DNA from: Priestia endophytica DSM 13796
GTDB taxonomy: Bacteria > Bacillota > Bacilli > Bacillales > Bacillaceae_H
DNA length: 64,000 bases
Assembly (NCBI RefSeq): GCF_900115845.1
Contig: NZ_FOXX01000007.1
Location: 62,001-126,000 of the forward strand
Direction of reading: 5' to 3'
The position numbers were made by a program, and so were the translations under genes. Of this stretch, positions 1-7,095 are shown in pieces. The notes beneath the pieces were generated by a model. It searched no databases. It saw only the letters and a program-made list of their open reading frames with translations, and was not told the DNA's origin. Within the stretch, counting starts at the first letter, position 1. Each line of letters starts with the position of its first letter.

Positions 1-6
1 GCAATT

Positions 7-38
7 AAAAAAGAGAGGAAGAATTTCCTCTCTTTTTT
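7..38 (-). terminator. Terminator of the CzrA-like gene
   Basis: A 14-bp perfect inverted repeat (arms 7-20 and 25-38, loop GAAT) overlaps the stop codon of the minus-strand regulator. Its outer A/T pairs give a U-run on the minus strand. Confidence 0.8.
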
Positions 39-357
39 AATGGTGCTGTGCATGTTCAATTGCTTGTTGTAGCAAATCAATAACATGTTTGTCATCATGT
101 GAATAGTAAAGGGTTGTTCCTTCACGACGAAATTTAACTAAGCGTAAGTTTTTTAAAAATCGAAGCTGATGGGAAACTGTAGATTGAAGCAGCGATAGTT
201 TTGCAGCGATATCTGACACAGAGTGTTCACCTTGAAAAAGTAGATGTAGTATCCGTAGGCGGGTTGGATCTGATAAAGCCTTGAATGTTTGGGATACGAT
301 AAAAAGCGTTTCTTCATCAATATCCAAATGAGTTTGTTCTTGCTCATGTTCGCTCAT
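37..357 (-). CDS. czrA: ArsR/SmtB-family metal-sensing repressor, CzrA-like
   Basis: A 106-residue winged-helix repressor of the ArsR/SmtB family. The core [16 protein letters not shown] and the recognition-helix region [20 protein letters not shown] are typical. The C-terminal helix carries the Zn/Co-sensing alpha5 pattern of CzrA: D-x-H (in DDKH) followed by H-x-x-H (in HAQHH). The family binds operators of metal-efflux genes and is released by Zn(II) or Co(II). The start at 357 is chosen because AAGGAG lies 8 nt upstream; the frame is open 17 codons further but without a site. No cation exporter is adjacent, so the target is probably elsewhere or only its own promoter. Confidence 0.85.
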   Translation of the reverse strand: MSEHEQEQTHLDIDEETLFIVSQTFKALSDPTRLRILHLLFQGEHSVSDIAAKLSLLQSTVSHQLRFLKNLRLVKFRREGTTLYYSHDDKHVIDLLQQAIEHAQHH

Positions 358-503
358 CGTTTTCGCTCCTTTATTGATCTCTTCTTTATTATAAGAAAAG
401 AATGGCAAAGGAACAAACGAAAAAGAAGAAATGTGAATGGTTTACAAAGAAAATAAAAAAGAGGACAATAAAAAATGAAATAACAGAAAGAATGTGATAC
501 ATA

Positions 504-881
504 TTGAAAAATTCTATAGCTGTAGCTGTTGGAGGGGCTTTAGGGGCATATTTGCGGTTTGTTACAACTCTTTGGATTCCACACAGCAGCTTTCCATATC
601 ACACATTTTTTCAAAATATAGTTGGAAGTTTTGTATTAGGAGCGCTGACAGCTTATTTTAGTTTGCGAACGTCAAGAGAGTGGATTAAGGTAGGGCTTGG
701 CACAGGGGTTTGTGGTGGGTTTACAACGTTCTCTACCTTGGCTTTTGATGCCGTATTTTTAAAAAGTACAGAGGAGTTTCTTCTCTACATTAGTATTTCT
801 CTTGTATTCGGGCTTCTTGCTGTCTTTTTAGGAGCTAGGTTTGTAAGAAAGTTTGTGGAGGAACGAGGTGTAAGTAAGTGA
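504..881 (+). CDS. crcB: Fluoride exporter subunit CrcB/Fluc (first of pair)
   Basis: A 125-residue membrane protein of the CrcB/Fluc family, with four hydrophobic segments. GTGVCGGFTTFSTLAFD is the signature pore segment with its conserved Phe and Thr/Ser track. Fluc channels are dual-topology dimers that expel fluoride; two-gene versions form heterodimers. The only start in frame before an upstream stop is TTG at 504, with a weak ribosome binding site. The second subunit gene overlaps the stop by 4 nt (GTGA), so the two are translationally coupled. I see no fluoride riboswitch upstream. Confidence 0.9.
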   Translation: MKNSIAVAVGGALGAYLRFVTTLWIPHSSFPYHTFFQNIVGSFVLGALTAYFSLRTSREWIKVGLGTGVCGGFTTFSTLAFDAVFLKSTEEFLLYISISLVFGLLAVFLGARFVRKFVEERGVSK

Positions 882-1240
882 GTGCACTTTTTGTGATAGT
901 TGGAGGAAGCATTGGTGCACTTTGTCGCTACTGGCTTGGCCTTATTTTTCTAGCCTGGACTAAAAAATCAAAGATGCCATTATCAATGCTTATTGTGAAT
1001 GCGCTTGGAGGACTAGGACTTGGCGTATTTTATCATTTTGCTTTTCCTTTATCTTCAACAAGCTCTCTCTATCTTTTTGTAGCCGTAGGGTTTTTTGGAG
1101 CATTTACGACCTTTTCAACATTTAGTGTTGAGGCAATGGGTCTTCTTCAAAAGAAAGCATACTCTTTGTTTTTTGTTTATATTTTGCTTTCTTTTGCAGG
1201 AACAATTGGGCTTTTTTATTTAGGATTTTACGGCATGTAA
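878..1240 (+). CDS. crcB: Fluoride exporter subunit CrcB/Fluc (second of pair)
   Basis: A 120-residue CrcB/Fluc paralogue with four membrane segments and the signature GFFGAFTTFSTFSVEA. It starts with GTG at 878, overlapping the upstream TGA, behind GAGGTG. With the preceding gene it should form an antiparallel heterodimeric fluoride channel in the cytoplasmic membrane. The gene ends in a terminator shared with the convergent GNAT gene. Confidence 0.9.
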   Translation: MSALFVIVGGSIGALCRYWLGLIFLAWTKKSKMPLSMLIVNALGGLGLGVFYHFAFPLSSTSSLYLFVAVGFFGAFTTFSTFSVEAMGLLQKKAYSLFFVYILLSFAGTIGLFYLGFYGM

Positions 1241-1268
1241 AAAGAGCGGGGGAATTCCGCTCTTTTTT
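1239..1268. terminator. Bidirectional terminator between crcB and GNAT gene
   Basis: Inverted repeat AAAAGAGCGG / CCGCTCTTTT (1240-1249 and 1257-1266) with T-runs on both strands between converging genes. Confidence 0.8.
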
Positions 1269-1764
1269 AGTGTGAAAGAAATTTATCATATCCATAAAAT
1301 TCATCTTCTTTTCCTTCAAAATACATTTCTCCAACCTTTTGAAAGCCTTTGCGCTCAAAGAGTTTTTGCGCGGGCTTATTTAAAGAAGATGTATCTGTTT
1401 TTAAATAGGAAATGCCTTGTTCTCCTGCAAGATGTTCTAAGAAGTCCATAAAAGCAGAAGCAACGCCTTTTCCTCTTACTTCTGGATTTACAAGAAGACG
1501 GTGCAAGACAAGTGCCTTTTCATCTGAGCGCCACTTTATTTGTTTGTACGGTTTTCCCTCAACCATATCAATAGTCGCTGAACCAGCAATTTTTCCTTCT
1601 TCTTCTTGAACATATAGAGTGCCGCTACGAATATCTTCTTTAAAAGATTCTTCCGTTGGGTATGTTTCATCCCACTGGTTGTTTCCTTCGGCATGCATCA
1701 TTTTAATGGATTGCTTTGCTAATGCTGCGATCTCAGGGATATCTGTTAGCTGTCCTTTCCGCAC
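1267..1764 (-). CDS. GNAT-family N-acetyltransferase
   Basis: A 165-residue protein with the GNAT fold. The acetyl-CoA pyrophosphate-binding motif A reads VRGKGVASAFM (R/Q-x-x-G-x-G/A), preceded by the beta4 strand LHRLLVNPE and followed by SLNKPAQKLFERKGF, a typical motif B. It starts with GTG at 1764 behind GGAGGTGAT. The substrate cannot be deduced. Neighbours are unrelated, and the gene converges on crcB. Confidence 0.8.
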   Translation of the reverse strand: MRKGQLTDIPEIAALAKQSIKMMHAEGNNQWDETYPTEESFKEDIRSGTLYVQEEEGKIAGSATIDMVEGKPYKQIKWRSDEKALVLHRLLVNPEVRGKGVASAFMDFLEHLAGEQGISYLKTDTSSLNKPAQKLFERKGFQKVGEMYFEGKEDEFYGYDKFLSH

Positions 1765-1834
1765 TTATCATCACCTCCGATATTAGGATAACCAAATAAG
1801 AGAAGAAACAAAAAAGATTTGCTTAATGATTTCA

Positions 1835-1871
1835 TTTACAATTATATACAAAAGTGATATCATAATGATAT
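1835..1871 (+). promoter_or_regulatory. Promoter with overlapping 7-1-7 palindrome (SPFH operon)
   Basis: TTTACA (1835-1840), a 17-nt spacer and TATCAT (1858-1863) form a sigma-A-like promoter. The perfect 7-1-7 inverted repeat ATATCATAATGATAT (1857-1871) covers the -10 box, where a repressor would block initiation. The regulator is unknown; the RHH protein of the same operon is a candidate. Confidence 0.5.
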
Positions 1872-1902
1872 AAATTGAATATTAACAAAAAGGAGTGGTG
1901 AA

Positions 1903-2745
1903 ATGAAGGAAAAGAAAGCATTGTATATGAATGGATATCTAGGGGTAGTCGTCCTTCTTCTTCTTTTAGCTTTTGCTGTTGTTTCATTTGCTGAAGAAAA
2001 TGTAATTCTTGCTATTATTCTTGTTGCTGTAGGAGCAGTATTAGCTACAGGCATTACAATTGTGCAGCCAAATCAGTCAAAAGTGATTATCTTTTTTGGA
2101 GATTACTTGGGTTCGATTCGTGATAGTGGATTATTCATGACGATTCCTTTTAGTACAAGAAGAACCGTTTCTCTGCGCGTACGCAACTTTAATAGCAAGC
2201 GTTTAAAAGTAAATGATGTAGAAGGAAACCCAATTGAAATTGCTGCTGTTATTGTATTTAAAGTTGTTGATGCAGCTAAAGCAGTATTCGATGTTGATCA
2301 ATATGAAGAATTTGTTGAAATTCAAAGTGAAACCGCAATACGTCATGTTGCCACAAAATATCCGTATGATACATTTACAACAGAAGAAATTACGTTGCGT
2401 GGAAATGCTGATGAAGTGTCAAAAGAAATGGCACGGGAGCTTCAGGAGCGTTTATCTGTTGCTGGTGTTGAAGTAATTGAAACAAGACTAACTCATCTTG
2501 CTTATTCAACAGAAATTGCTAGTGCAATGTTACAGCGTCAGCAAGCTTCAGCTATTTTATCAGCTCGTAAGAAAATTGTTGAAGGTGCTGTTTCGATGGC
2601 TCAAATGGCTGTTGAACAGCTTGATCGTGATCACGTTTTAGAGCTTGACGAAGAGCGGAAAGTTAACATGGTCAATAATTTAATGGTGGCGATTATCTCT
2701 GATAGAGGAACGCAGCCAGTCATTAATACAGGTAGTCTTTACTAG
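1903..2745 (+). CDS. SPFH (band 7) domain membrane protein
   Basis: A 280-residue protein. Two hydrophobic segments occupy about residues 8-30 and 34-54, followed by an SPFH/band-7 domain from about residue 55 ([22 protein letters not shown], then [10 protein letters not shown] and [27 protein letters not shown]) to about 230. SPFH proteins oligomerise at membranes and scaffold microdomains. This one lacks the long flotillin coiled coil and instead resembles stomatin-like proteins. The start follows AAAGGAGTGGTGA. A small RHH gene follows 4 nt after the stop and probably shares the mRNA. The precise role is unknown. Confidence 0.8.
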   Translation: MKEKKALYMNGYLGVVVLLLLLAFAVVSFAEENVILAIILVAVGAVLATGITIVQPNQSKVIIFFGDYLGSIRDSGLFMTIPFSTRRTVSLRVRNFNSKRLKVNDVEGNPIEIAAVIVFKVVDAAKAVFDVDQYEEFVEIQSETAIRHVATKYPYDTFTTEEITLRGNADEVSKEMARELQERLSVAGVEVIETRLTHLAYSTEIASAMLQRQQASAILSARKKIVEGAVSMAQMAVEQLDRDHVLELDEERKVNMVNNLMVAIISDRGTQPVINTGSLY

Positions 2746-2749
2746 TTTT

Positions 2750-2920
2750 ATGGCTAAGAAAAAAAACTTTCCGCTGCGAATTGACCCAGAACTTCATAAA
2801 ATCCTTGAGCGCTGGGCGCAGGATGAGTTTCGAAGCGTGAATGGCCACATTGAATTTTTGTTACGTGAAGCAGTAAAACGCGCTGGAAGATTAAAAAATA
2901 ATGAATACAAGGAAGAATAG
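2750..2920 (+). CDS. Arc-like ribbon-helix-helix protein (56 aa)
   Basis: A 56-codon frame starting 4 nt after the SPFH gene. It has the ribbon-helix-helix pattern of Arc/MetJ proteins: a short basic beta strand (KKNFPLRID), then helix A ([15 protein letters not shown]), a turn with N-G-H, and helix B ([16 protein letters not shown]). Such dimers bind palindromic DNA through the beta ribbon, so it may autoregulate the operon at the upstream palindrome (inference). No clear ribosome binding site is seen; translational coupling to the SPFH gene is likely. An alternative role as an antitoxin-like partner has no support here, because no toxin gene is present. Confidence 0.75.
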   Translation: MAKKKNFPLRIDPELHKILERWAQDEFRSVNGHIEFLLREAVKRAGRLKNNEYKEE

Positions 2921-2922
2921 GC

Positions 2923-2950
2923 TTGTCATTTCTTACTAGTTTGTTATAAT
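2923..2950 (+). promoter_or_regulatory. Sigma-A promoter of the thiazole operon
   Basis: TTGTCA (2923-2928), a 16-nt spacer and a perfect TATAAT (2945-2950), placed just upstream of the TPP aptamer. Confidence 0.75.
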
Positions 2951-2971
2951 GAAGGAAAATTATATAAAACA

Positions 2972-3070
2972 TCATCACTAGGGGTGCTATTGTGAATAGC
3001 TGAGACGGAAATATATTTCTGAACTCTTTGAACCGGATCTGGTTTGTACCAGCGTAGGGAAGTGTGGCAA
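2972..3070 (+). promoter_or_regulatory. TPP (thi-box) riboswitch aptamer
   Basis: It contains the conserved THI elements: AGGGGTGCT near the 5' side, CTGAGA(C) in the pyrimidine-sensing arm, then GAACCGGATCTGG and the invariant CCAGCGTAGGGAAGTG. It sits between a sigma-A promoter and an intrinsic terminator and precedes thiazole biosynthesis genes, so excess thiamine pyrophosphate should cause premature termination. Confidence 0.95.
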
Positions 3071-3101
3071 ACGTTTTTTAATAATCTAAAAATGTTTATT
3101 C

Positions 3102-3133
3102 AAACCACCCTTACGCTTGTATGGGTGGTTTTT
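3102..3133 (+). terminator. TPP riboswitch expression-platform terminator
   Basis: Stem AAACCACCC (3102-3110) / GGGTGGTTT (3123-3131), then T residues. The sequence CCCTTACGCT (3108-3117) is complementary, with one bulged T, to AGCGTAGGG in the aptamer (3051-3059). This gives a plausible antiterminator that is exclusive with both aptamer and terminator. Confidence 0.85.
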
Positions 3134-3155
3134 AGTTTTCTAAAGAGGTGAAATT

Positions 3156-3776
3156 GTGGCGTTTTTATATGCGGTAACATCTGGAGAACAGCCTTTTGAG
3201 AAGATAATTCGAAATATTAAATCTATTGATCCGTACGTAGAACTTATTCAAATTAGAGAAAAGAAAAAGACAGCTTATGAGCTTAATGACCTTATTGATT
3301 CCATACTAAAGCAAGGAATATCTCCTGCTAAATTAATTGTGAATGATCGCGTCGATATAGCGTTAGTAAGAGGATTAAGGGGAGTTCATCTTGCTTATCA
3401 TAGCTTAAGCGTTAAAGATGTGAAGAAAGCTTTTCCACACCTTTATGTCGGAAAGTCTGTTCATTCGCTAGAAGAAGCAAAGCAAAGTGAACAGGATGGA
3501 GCTGATTACGTTGTTTTCGGTCATTTATATGAAACCTCTTCAAAAAAAGGAAAAAAGCCTCGCGGCGTACAGGAATTAGCTCAGATTGTTGAAGAACTAT
3601 CTATCCCTGTTATTGGGATTGGAGGCATTAATATAAGCAACATAGGAGAAGTGAAAGAAACGAATGCTGCAGGCATTGCACTTATGTCCGGTTTGTTTCA
3701 AACAGAAGCTCCAGGTGAAACAGCTAGAGCTTGCTGGAATTTATTAAATGGGAGCGAGCATTGTGAAAGAGTATGA
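3156..3776 (+). CDS. tenI: Thiazole tautomerase TenI
   Basis: A 206-residue TIM-barrel protein of the ThiE/TenI family. TenI aromatises the thiazole product of ThiG to thiazole phosphate carboxylate. His123 in VFGHLYETSSK corresponds to the catalytic histidine that separates TenI from ThiE. VIGIGGINISNIGEV is the phosphate-binding loop. Start is GTG at 3156 behind AGAGGTG, directly after the riboswitch terminator. It is the first gene of tenI-thiO-thiS-thiG-thiF and overlaps thiO. Confidence 0.9.
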   Translation: MAFLYAVTSGEQPFEKIIRNIKSIDPYVELIQIREKKKTAYELNDLIDSILKQGISPAKLIVNDRVDIALVRGLRGVHLAYHSLSVKDVKKAFPHLYVGKSVHSLEEAKQSEQDGADYVVFGHLYETSSKKGKKPRGVQELAQIVEELSIPVIGIGGINISNIGEVKETNAAGIALMSGLFQTEAPGETARACWNLLNGSEHCERV

Positions 3777-4890
3777 TGTAATAATCATTGGAGGCGGTGT
3801 GATAGGCTGTTCCATTGCATATGAGCTTGCAAAACAACACAAACAGGTCGCTGTTTTGGAGCAAGGAGAAATAAGCAGTGGCGCTTCAAGAGCTGCTGCG
3901 GGCATTTTAGGAGCACAAGCTGAAATTGATGAAGAAGGTCCTCTCTTGCAATTGGCGTTAAGCAGCCGAGAACTTTTTAAAAATCGTGTGAACGAACTGA
4001 GAGAAGTAACTGGCATTGACGCAGAACTTATCGAAAAAGGAGTATTAAAAGTAGCAACGACAGAGGACGGGCTCGAAGAATTGAAGAGGAAATTTAGCAC
4101 ATATAAAAAATGGGATCCGTCTGTTGAATGGTTAACAACAAGTGAACTGAAAAAAAGAGAAAAAATGCTTTCTTCAACAATTAAAGGTGGGATTTCCTTA
4201 CCGAATGACGGGCAGCTTAATGCTTTTAAATATACAAAAGCTCTGGCATATGGCACAGCTGTTTATGGAGGAGATCTCTATGAGCACTGTCATGTTTCTC
4301 AGATTATTGAAGAAAATGGGTTTGTTAAAGGAGTTACTACGTCACAAGGTACTTTTGCAACTTCATCTGTTGTTGTCACAACAGGAGCATGGACAAGCAA
4401 GCTACTTCCATATGTAACAGAGAAAAAGGTTTATCCTGTTAAAGGAGAGTGTATGCTTCTTAAATCAAACAAACCGATATTAAAGCATACCATTTATACA
4501 CCAGAAGCTTTCTACATCGTTCCAAAAGCAGGAGGAAAGCTTTTAGTTGGCGCAACAAGAACACCGCATACATTCGATAGAGATGTTACGTTTGGAGGGA
4601 TGAGCAAGCTTTTTGAAAAGGCGAAAGAGCTAATACCTGAACTTTCTCACTCTGTTTTCTTAAAATCGTGGACAGGTCTACGTCCTCAAACAGATGATGG
4701 ATGGCCTTACTTAGGGGAAAGTCCTTATATGAAAGGTTGTTTTTTAGCATATGGACATTACCGAAACGGCATTTTACTCAGTGCTAAAACAGGAGAATTG
4801 ATGAGAGATCTTATTAACGGTACTCAGCCAAAAGAGCATTTTTTTAACGCTTTCTCACCGGAAAGAGCTTACTCTTTGAAAGGAGGATAA
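3763..4890 (+). CDS. thiO: Glycine oxidase ThiO
   Basis: An FAD-dependent amine oxidase of 375 residues. ThiO oxidises glycine to iminoglycine, the glycine-derived unit of the thiazole ring. The N-terminal Rossmann motif is VIIIGGGVIGCSIAYELAK, and the C-terminal FAD-contact segment is GHYRNGILLSAKTG. I prefer GTG at 3763 (GGAG 8 nt upstream) to ATG at 3748, which has no site. The gene overlaps the end of tenI by 14 nt, and thiS follows after 3 nt. Confidence 0.9.
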   Translation: MKEYDVIIIGGGVIGCSIAYELAKQHKQVAVLEQGEISSGASRAAAGILGAQAEIDEEGPLLQLALSSRELFKNRVNELREVTGIDAELIEKGVLKVATTEDGLEELKRKFSTYKKWDPSVEWLTTSELKKREKMLSSTIKGGISLPNDGQLNAFKYTKALAYGTAVYGGDLYEHCHVSQIIEENGFVKGVTTSQGTFATSSVVVTTGAWTSKLLPYVTEKKVYPVKGECMLLKSNKPILKHTIYTPEAFYIVPKAGGKLLVGATRTPHTFDRDVTFGGMSKLFEKAKELIPELSHSVFLKSWTGLRPQTDDGWPYLGESPYMKGCFLAYGHYRNGILLSAKTGELMRDLINGTQPKEHFFNAFSPERAYSLKGG

Positions 4891-4893
4891 AAG

Positions 4894-5097
4894 ATGAACT
4901 GCAAGATAAACGGTGAAAATGTTAAGGTAGAGCCACATATTAGTAATGTTTCTGAACTTTTAGCAGCATATGGAATGGAAAACAAAATATTAGTTGTAGA
5001 GAAAAATGGAACAATCTTAGAAAAAGAAGATCACATAAACGAAAATATTCAAGATGGAGACACATTTGAAATTGTGTCATTTGTTGGAGGAGGATAA
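4894..5097 (+). CDS. thiS: Sulfur carrier protein ThiS
   Basis: A 67-residue ubiquitin-fold protein ending in ...SFVGGG, with the C-terminal Gly-Gly that is adenylated by ThiF and converted to the thiocarboxylate used by ThiG. It lies between thiO and thiG with near-zero spacing, as in the B. subtilis operon. Confidence 0.92.
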   Translation: MNCKINGENVKVEPHISNVSELLAAYGMENKILVVEKNGTILEKEDHINENIQDGDTFEIVSFVGGG

Positions 5098-5099
5098 TA

Positions 5100-5867
5100 A
5101 TGTTGAAAATTGGTTCTTATTCATTTCAATCACGTTTACTATTAGGTACAGGAAAATTCCCAAACTATGAGATTCAGAAAAGAGCAGTTGAGGCTTCGGA
5201 AACAGAAATTTTGACGTTTGCAGTTAGAAGAATGAATATCTTTGATCAGGCACAACCAGATTTGCTAGAAGAGCTTAACGTTAAAAATTATACACTATTA
5301 CCAAATACAGCGGGAGCGAAAACAGCTGAAGAAGCTGTTCGGATTGCTAAACTAGCCAAAGCTTCTGGGCTTTGTGATATGGTAAAGGTTGAAGTAATCG
5401 GCTGTGACAAAACGCTTCTTCCAGACCCTGTAGAAACATTAAAAGCAAGCGAAGAGCTTTTAAAAGAAGGATTTACTGTGCTACCATACACTTCAGATGA
5501 TGTTGTGTTGGCAAGAAAGCTAGAGGAATTAGGAGTACATGCAATTATGCCAGCAGCAGCTCCAATTGGTTCAGGACAAGGAATCATTAATGAGCTGAAC
5601 TTAAGTTTTATTATTGAACAAGCAAATGTACCTGTTATTGTAGATGCAGGGATTGGTACAGCTTCTCATGCAGCACGCGCAATGGAACTAGGTGCAGATG
5701 GGGTTCTTTTAAATACAGCTGTATCAGGAGCTAATGATCCAGTTTTGATGGCAGAAGCAATGAGAGATAGTATTATAGCTGGGCACAAAGCATTCAGAGC
5801 AGGTCGTATTCCAGCGAAGCGATATGCTACAGCGAGTAGCCCAAAGGAAGGGATGACAGTTAGTTAA
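5100..5867 (+). CDS. thiG: Thiazole synthase ThiG
   Basis: A 255-residue TIM-barrel enzyme that condenses deoxyxylulose-5-phosphate, iminoglycine and ThiS thiocarboxylate. Lys96 in MVKVEVIG is the Schiff-base lysine. The phosphate-binding loops [14 protein letters not shown] and [14 protein letters not shown] are present. The start follows GGAGGAGG, which overlaps the thiS end. Length matches the family (about 256). Confidence 0.93.
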   Translation: MLKIGSYSFQSRLLLGTGKFPNYEIQKRAVEASETEILTFAVRRMNIFDQAQPDLLEELNVKNYTLLPNTAGAKTAEEAVRIAKLAKASGLCDMVKVEVIGCDKTLLPDPVETLKASEELLKEGFTVLPYTSDDVVLARKLEELGVHAIMPAAAPIGSGQGIINELNLSFIIEQANVPVIVDAGIGTASHAARAMELGADGVLLNTAVSGANDPVLMAEAMRDSIIAGHKAFRAGRIPAKRYATASSPKEGMTVS

Positions 5868-6886
5868 TGACTCGTTACTCAAGACAAGAGCTTTTTGCTC
5901 CAATTGGAAAGAAAGGACAAGGGAATATTGCAAAAAAACATGTGCTTATGATTGGAGCAGGAGCACTTGGTACCGGCAATGCTGAAGCGCTAGTACGGGC
6001 AGGAATTCGTAAACTTACCATTGTTGACCGAGATTACGTAGAATGGAGTAATCTTCAACGTCAACAGCTTTACACAGAGCAGGATGCGAAAGAGCAAACG
6101 CCAAAAGCTATTGCTGCTAAAAAGCGACTAGAACAAATTAATAGTGAAGTAGAAATAGAAGCACATACGCTTGATGTTACTTCCCTTGAATTAGAAAATC
6201 TCTTAAAACAAGATTCTGTTGATTTAATTATGGATGCTACAGATAACTTTGATATTCGCTTTATTATTAATGATATGGCTCAGCGTGAAAACATTCCGTG
6301 GATTTATGGAGCATGTGTTGGAAGCTATGGTCTTTCATATACTATTTTACCTGGAGAGACTCCTTGTCTACATTGTTTAATGAAGACTGTTCCACTTGGC
6401 GGCGCAACATGTGATACAGTTGGAATTATAGCTCCCGCTGTTATGATGGTTACGGCTTATCAAGTGGCAGAAGCAATGAAGATTCTTGTAGAAGATTTTG
6501 AAGCCGTTAATCGTAAACTTGTTTCATTTGATTTATGGAAAAACCAGCAAACAGCTATTTCCGTTGACAAGCTAAAAAGAGATGACTGCCCGTCTTGCGG
6601 CGTATCTCCACTATATCCACATCTGAAGTATGAAAACCAGCTTAAAACAGCCGTGCTTTGTGGGAGAGATACGGTTCAGATTCGCGTCCCGAAAAGAGAA
6701 GAAGTAGACTTAATGAGAATTGAGAAAGACTTGAGTTCAACACATACCGTAAAGCGTAATCCATTTTTACTTTCTTTTGAAGAGGGAGACATCCGCATTG
6801 TCCTTTTTAAAGATGGACGCGTATTTTTACATGGTTTGAAAGATATTAAGGAAGCAAAGAAAGTTTATCACCGTTATTTTGGATAG
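5867..6886 (+). CDS. thiF: ThiS adenylyltransferase ThiF
   Basis: A 339-residue E1-like enzyme of the ThiF/MoeB family. It has the nucleotide-binding motif VLMIGAGALGTGNAEALVRAG, the catalytic DATDNFDIR segment, and two Cys pairs, CLHC and CPSC, that hold the structural zinc. PLGGATCDTVG contains the conserved cysteine loop. The ATG overlaps the thiG stop (TAATG). It adenylates the ThiS C-terminus. It is the last gene of the operon. Confidence 0.9.
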   Translation: MTRYSRQELFAPIGKKGQGNIAKKHVLMIGAGALGTGNAEALVRAGIRKLTIVDRDYVEWSNLQRQQLYTEQDAKEQTPKAIAAKKRLEQINSEVEIEAHTLDVTSLELENLLKQDSVDLIMDATDNFDIRFIINDMAQRENIPWIYGACVGSYGLSYTILPGETPCLHCLMKTVPLGGATCDTVGIIAPAVMMVTAYQVAEAMKILVEDFEAVNRKLVSFDLWKNQQTAISVDKLKRDDCPSCGVSPLYPHLKYENQLKTAVLCGRDTVQIRVPKREEVDLMRIEKDLSSTHTVKRNPFLLSFEEGDIRIVLFKDGRVFLHGLKDIKEAKKVYHRYFG

Positions 6887-6891
6887 ATTAA

Positions 6892-6920
6892 TTGACTAAA
6901 AATTAAAAAAAATCTAGAAT
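6892..6920 (+). promoter_or_regulatory. Sigma-A promoter of the bmrCD leader
   Basis: TTGACT (6892-6897), a 17-nt spacer and TAGAAT (6915-6920). It lies just after thiF and about 100 nt upstream of a leader terminator, so bmrCD transcripts begin with a leader of about 170 nt. Confidence 0.7.
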
Positions 6921-7020
6921 AAAGCTATCTTATATTTAGAAAACGATTTTGTTGTAGAAGAGATAAAAGTCATCATCTTCTCATACAGTAATAAAGTCGT
7001 TTTCTTTTGAAAGATAGGTA

Positions 7021-7053
7021 AGGGCATCGCTTTAAAAGACGATGTCTTTTTTT
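7021..7053 (+). terminator. Leader terminator (attenuator candidate) upstream of bmrC
   Basis: A 9-bp stem (7021-7029 with 7040-7048, including G-U pairs) is followed by seven T residues (7047-7053), after the bmrC promoter and before its ribosome binding site. Upstream, AGAAAACGA (6938-6946) can pair with TCGTTTTCT (6997-7005), giving a second hairpin. In B. subtilis bmrCD is controlled by attenuation in a translated leader; here no convincing leader peptide is visible. Confidence 0.55.
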
Positions 7054-7095
7054 ATGACGAATATTATCCATAAAATAACAGAAAGGAGAGAAGGT

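Noticed and set aside
410-503. Fluoride riboswitch upstream of crcB
   Set aside because: None of the conserved crcB-motif elements is present; the stretch is plain AT-rich sequence.
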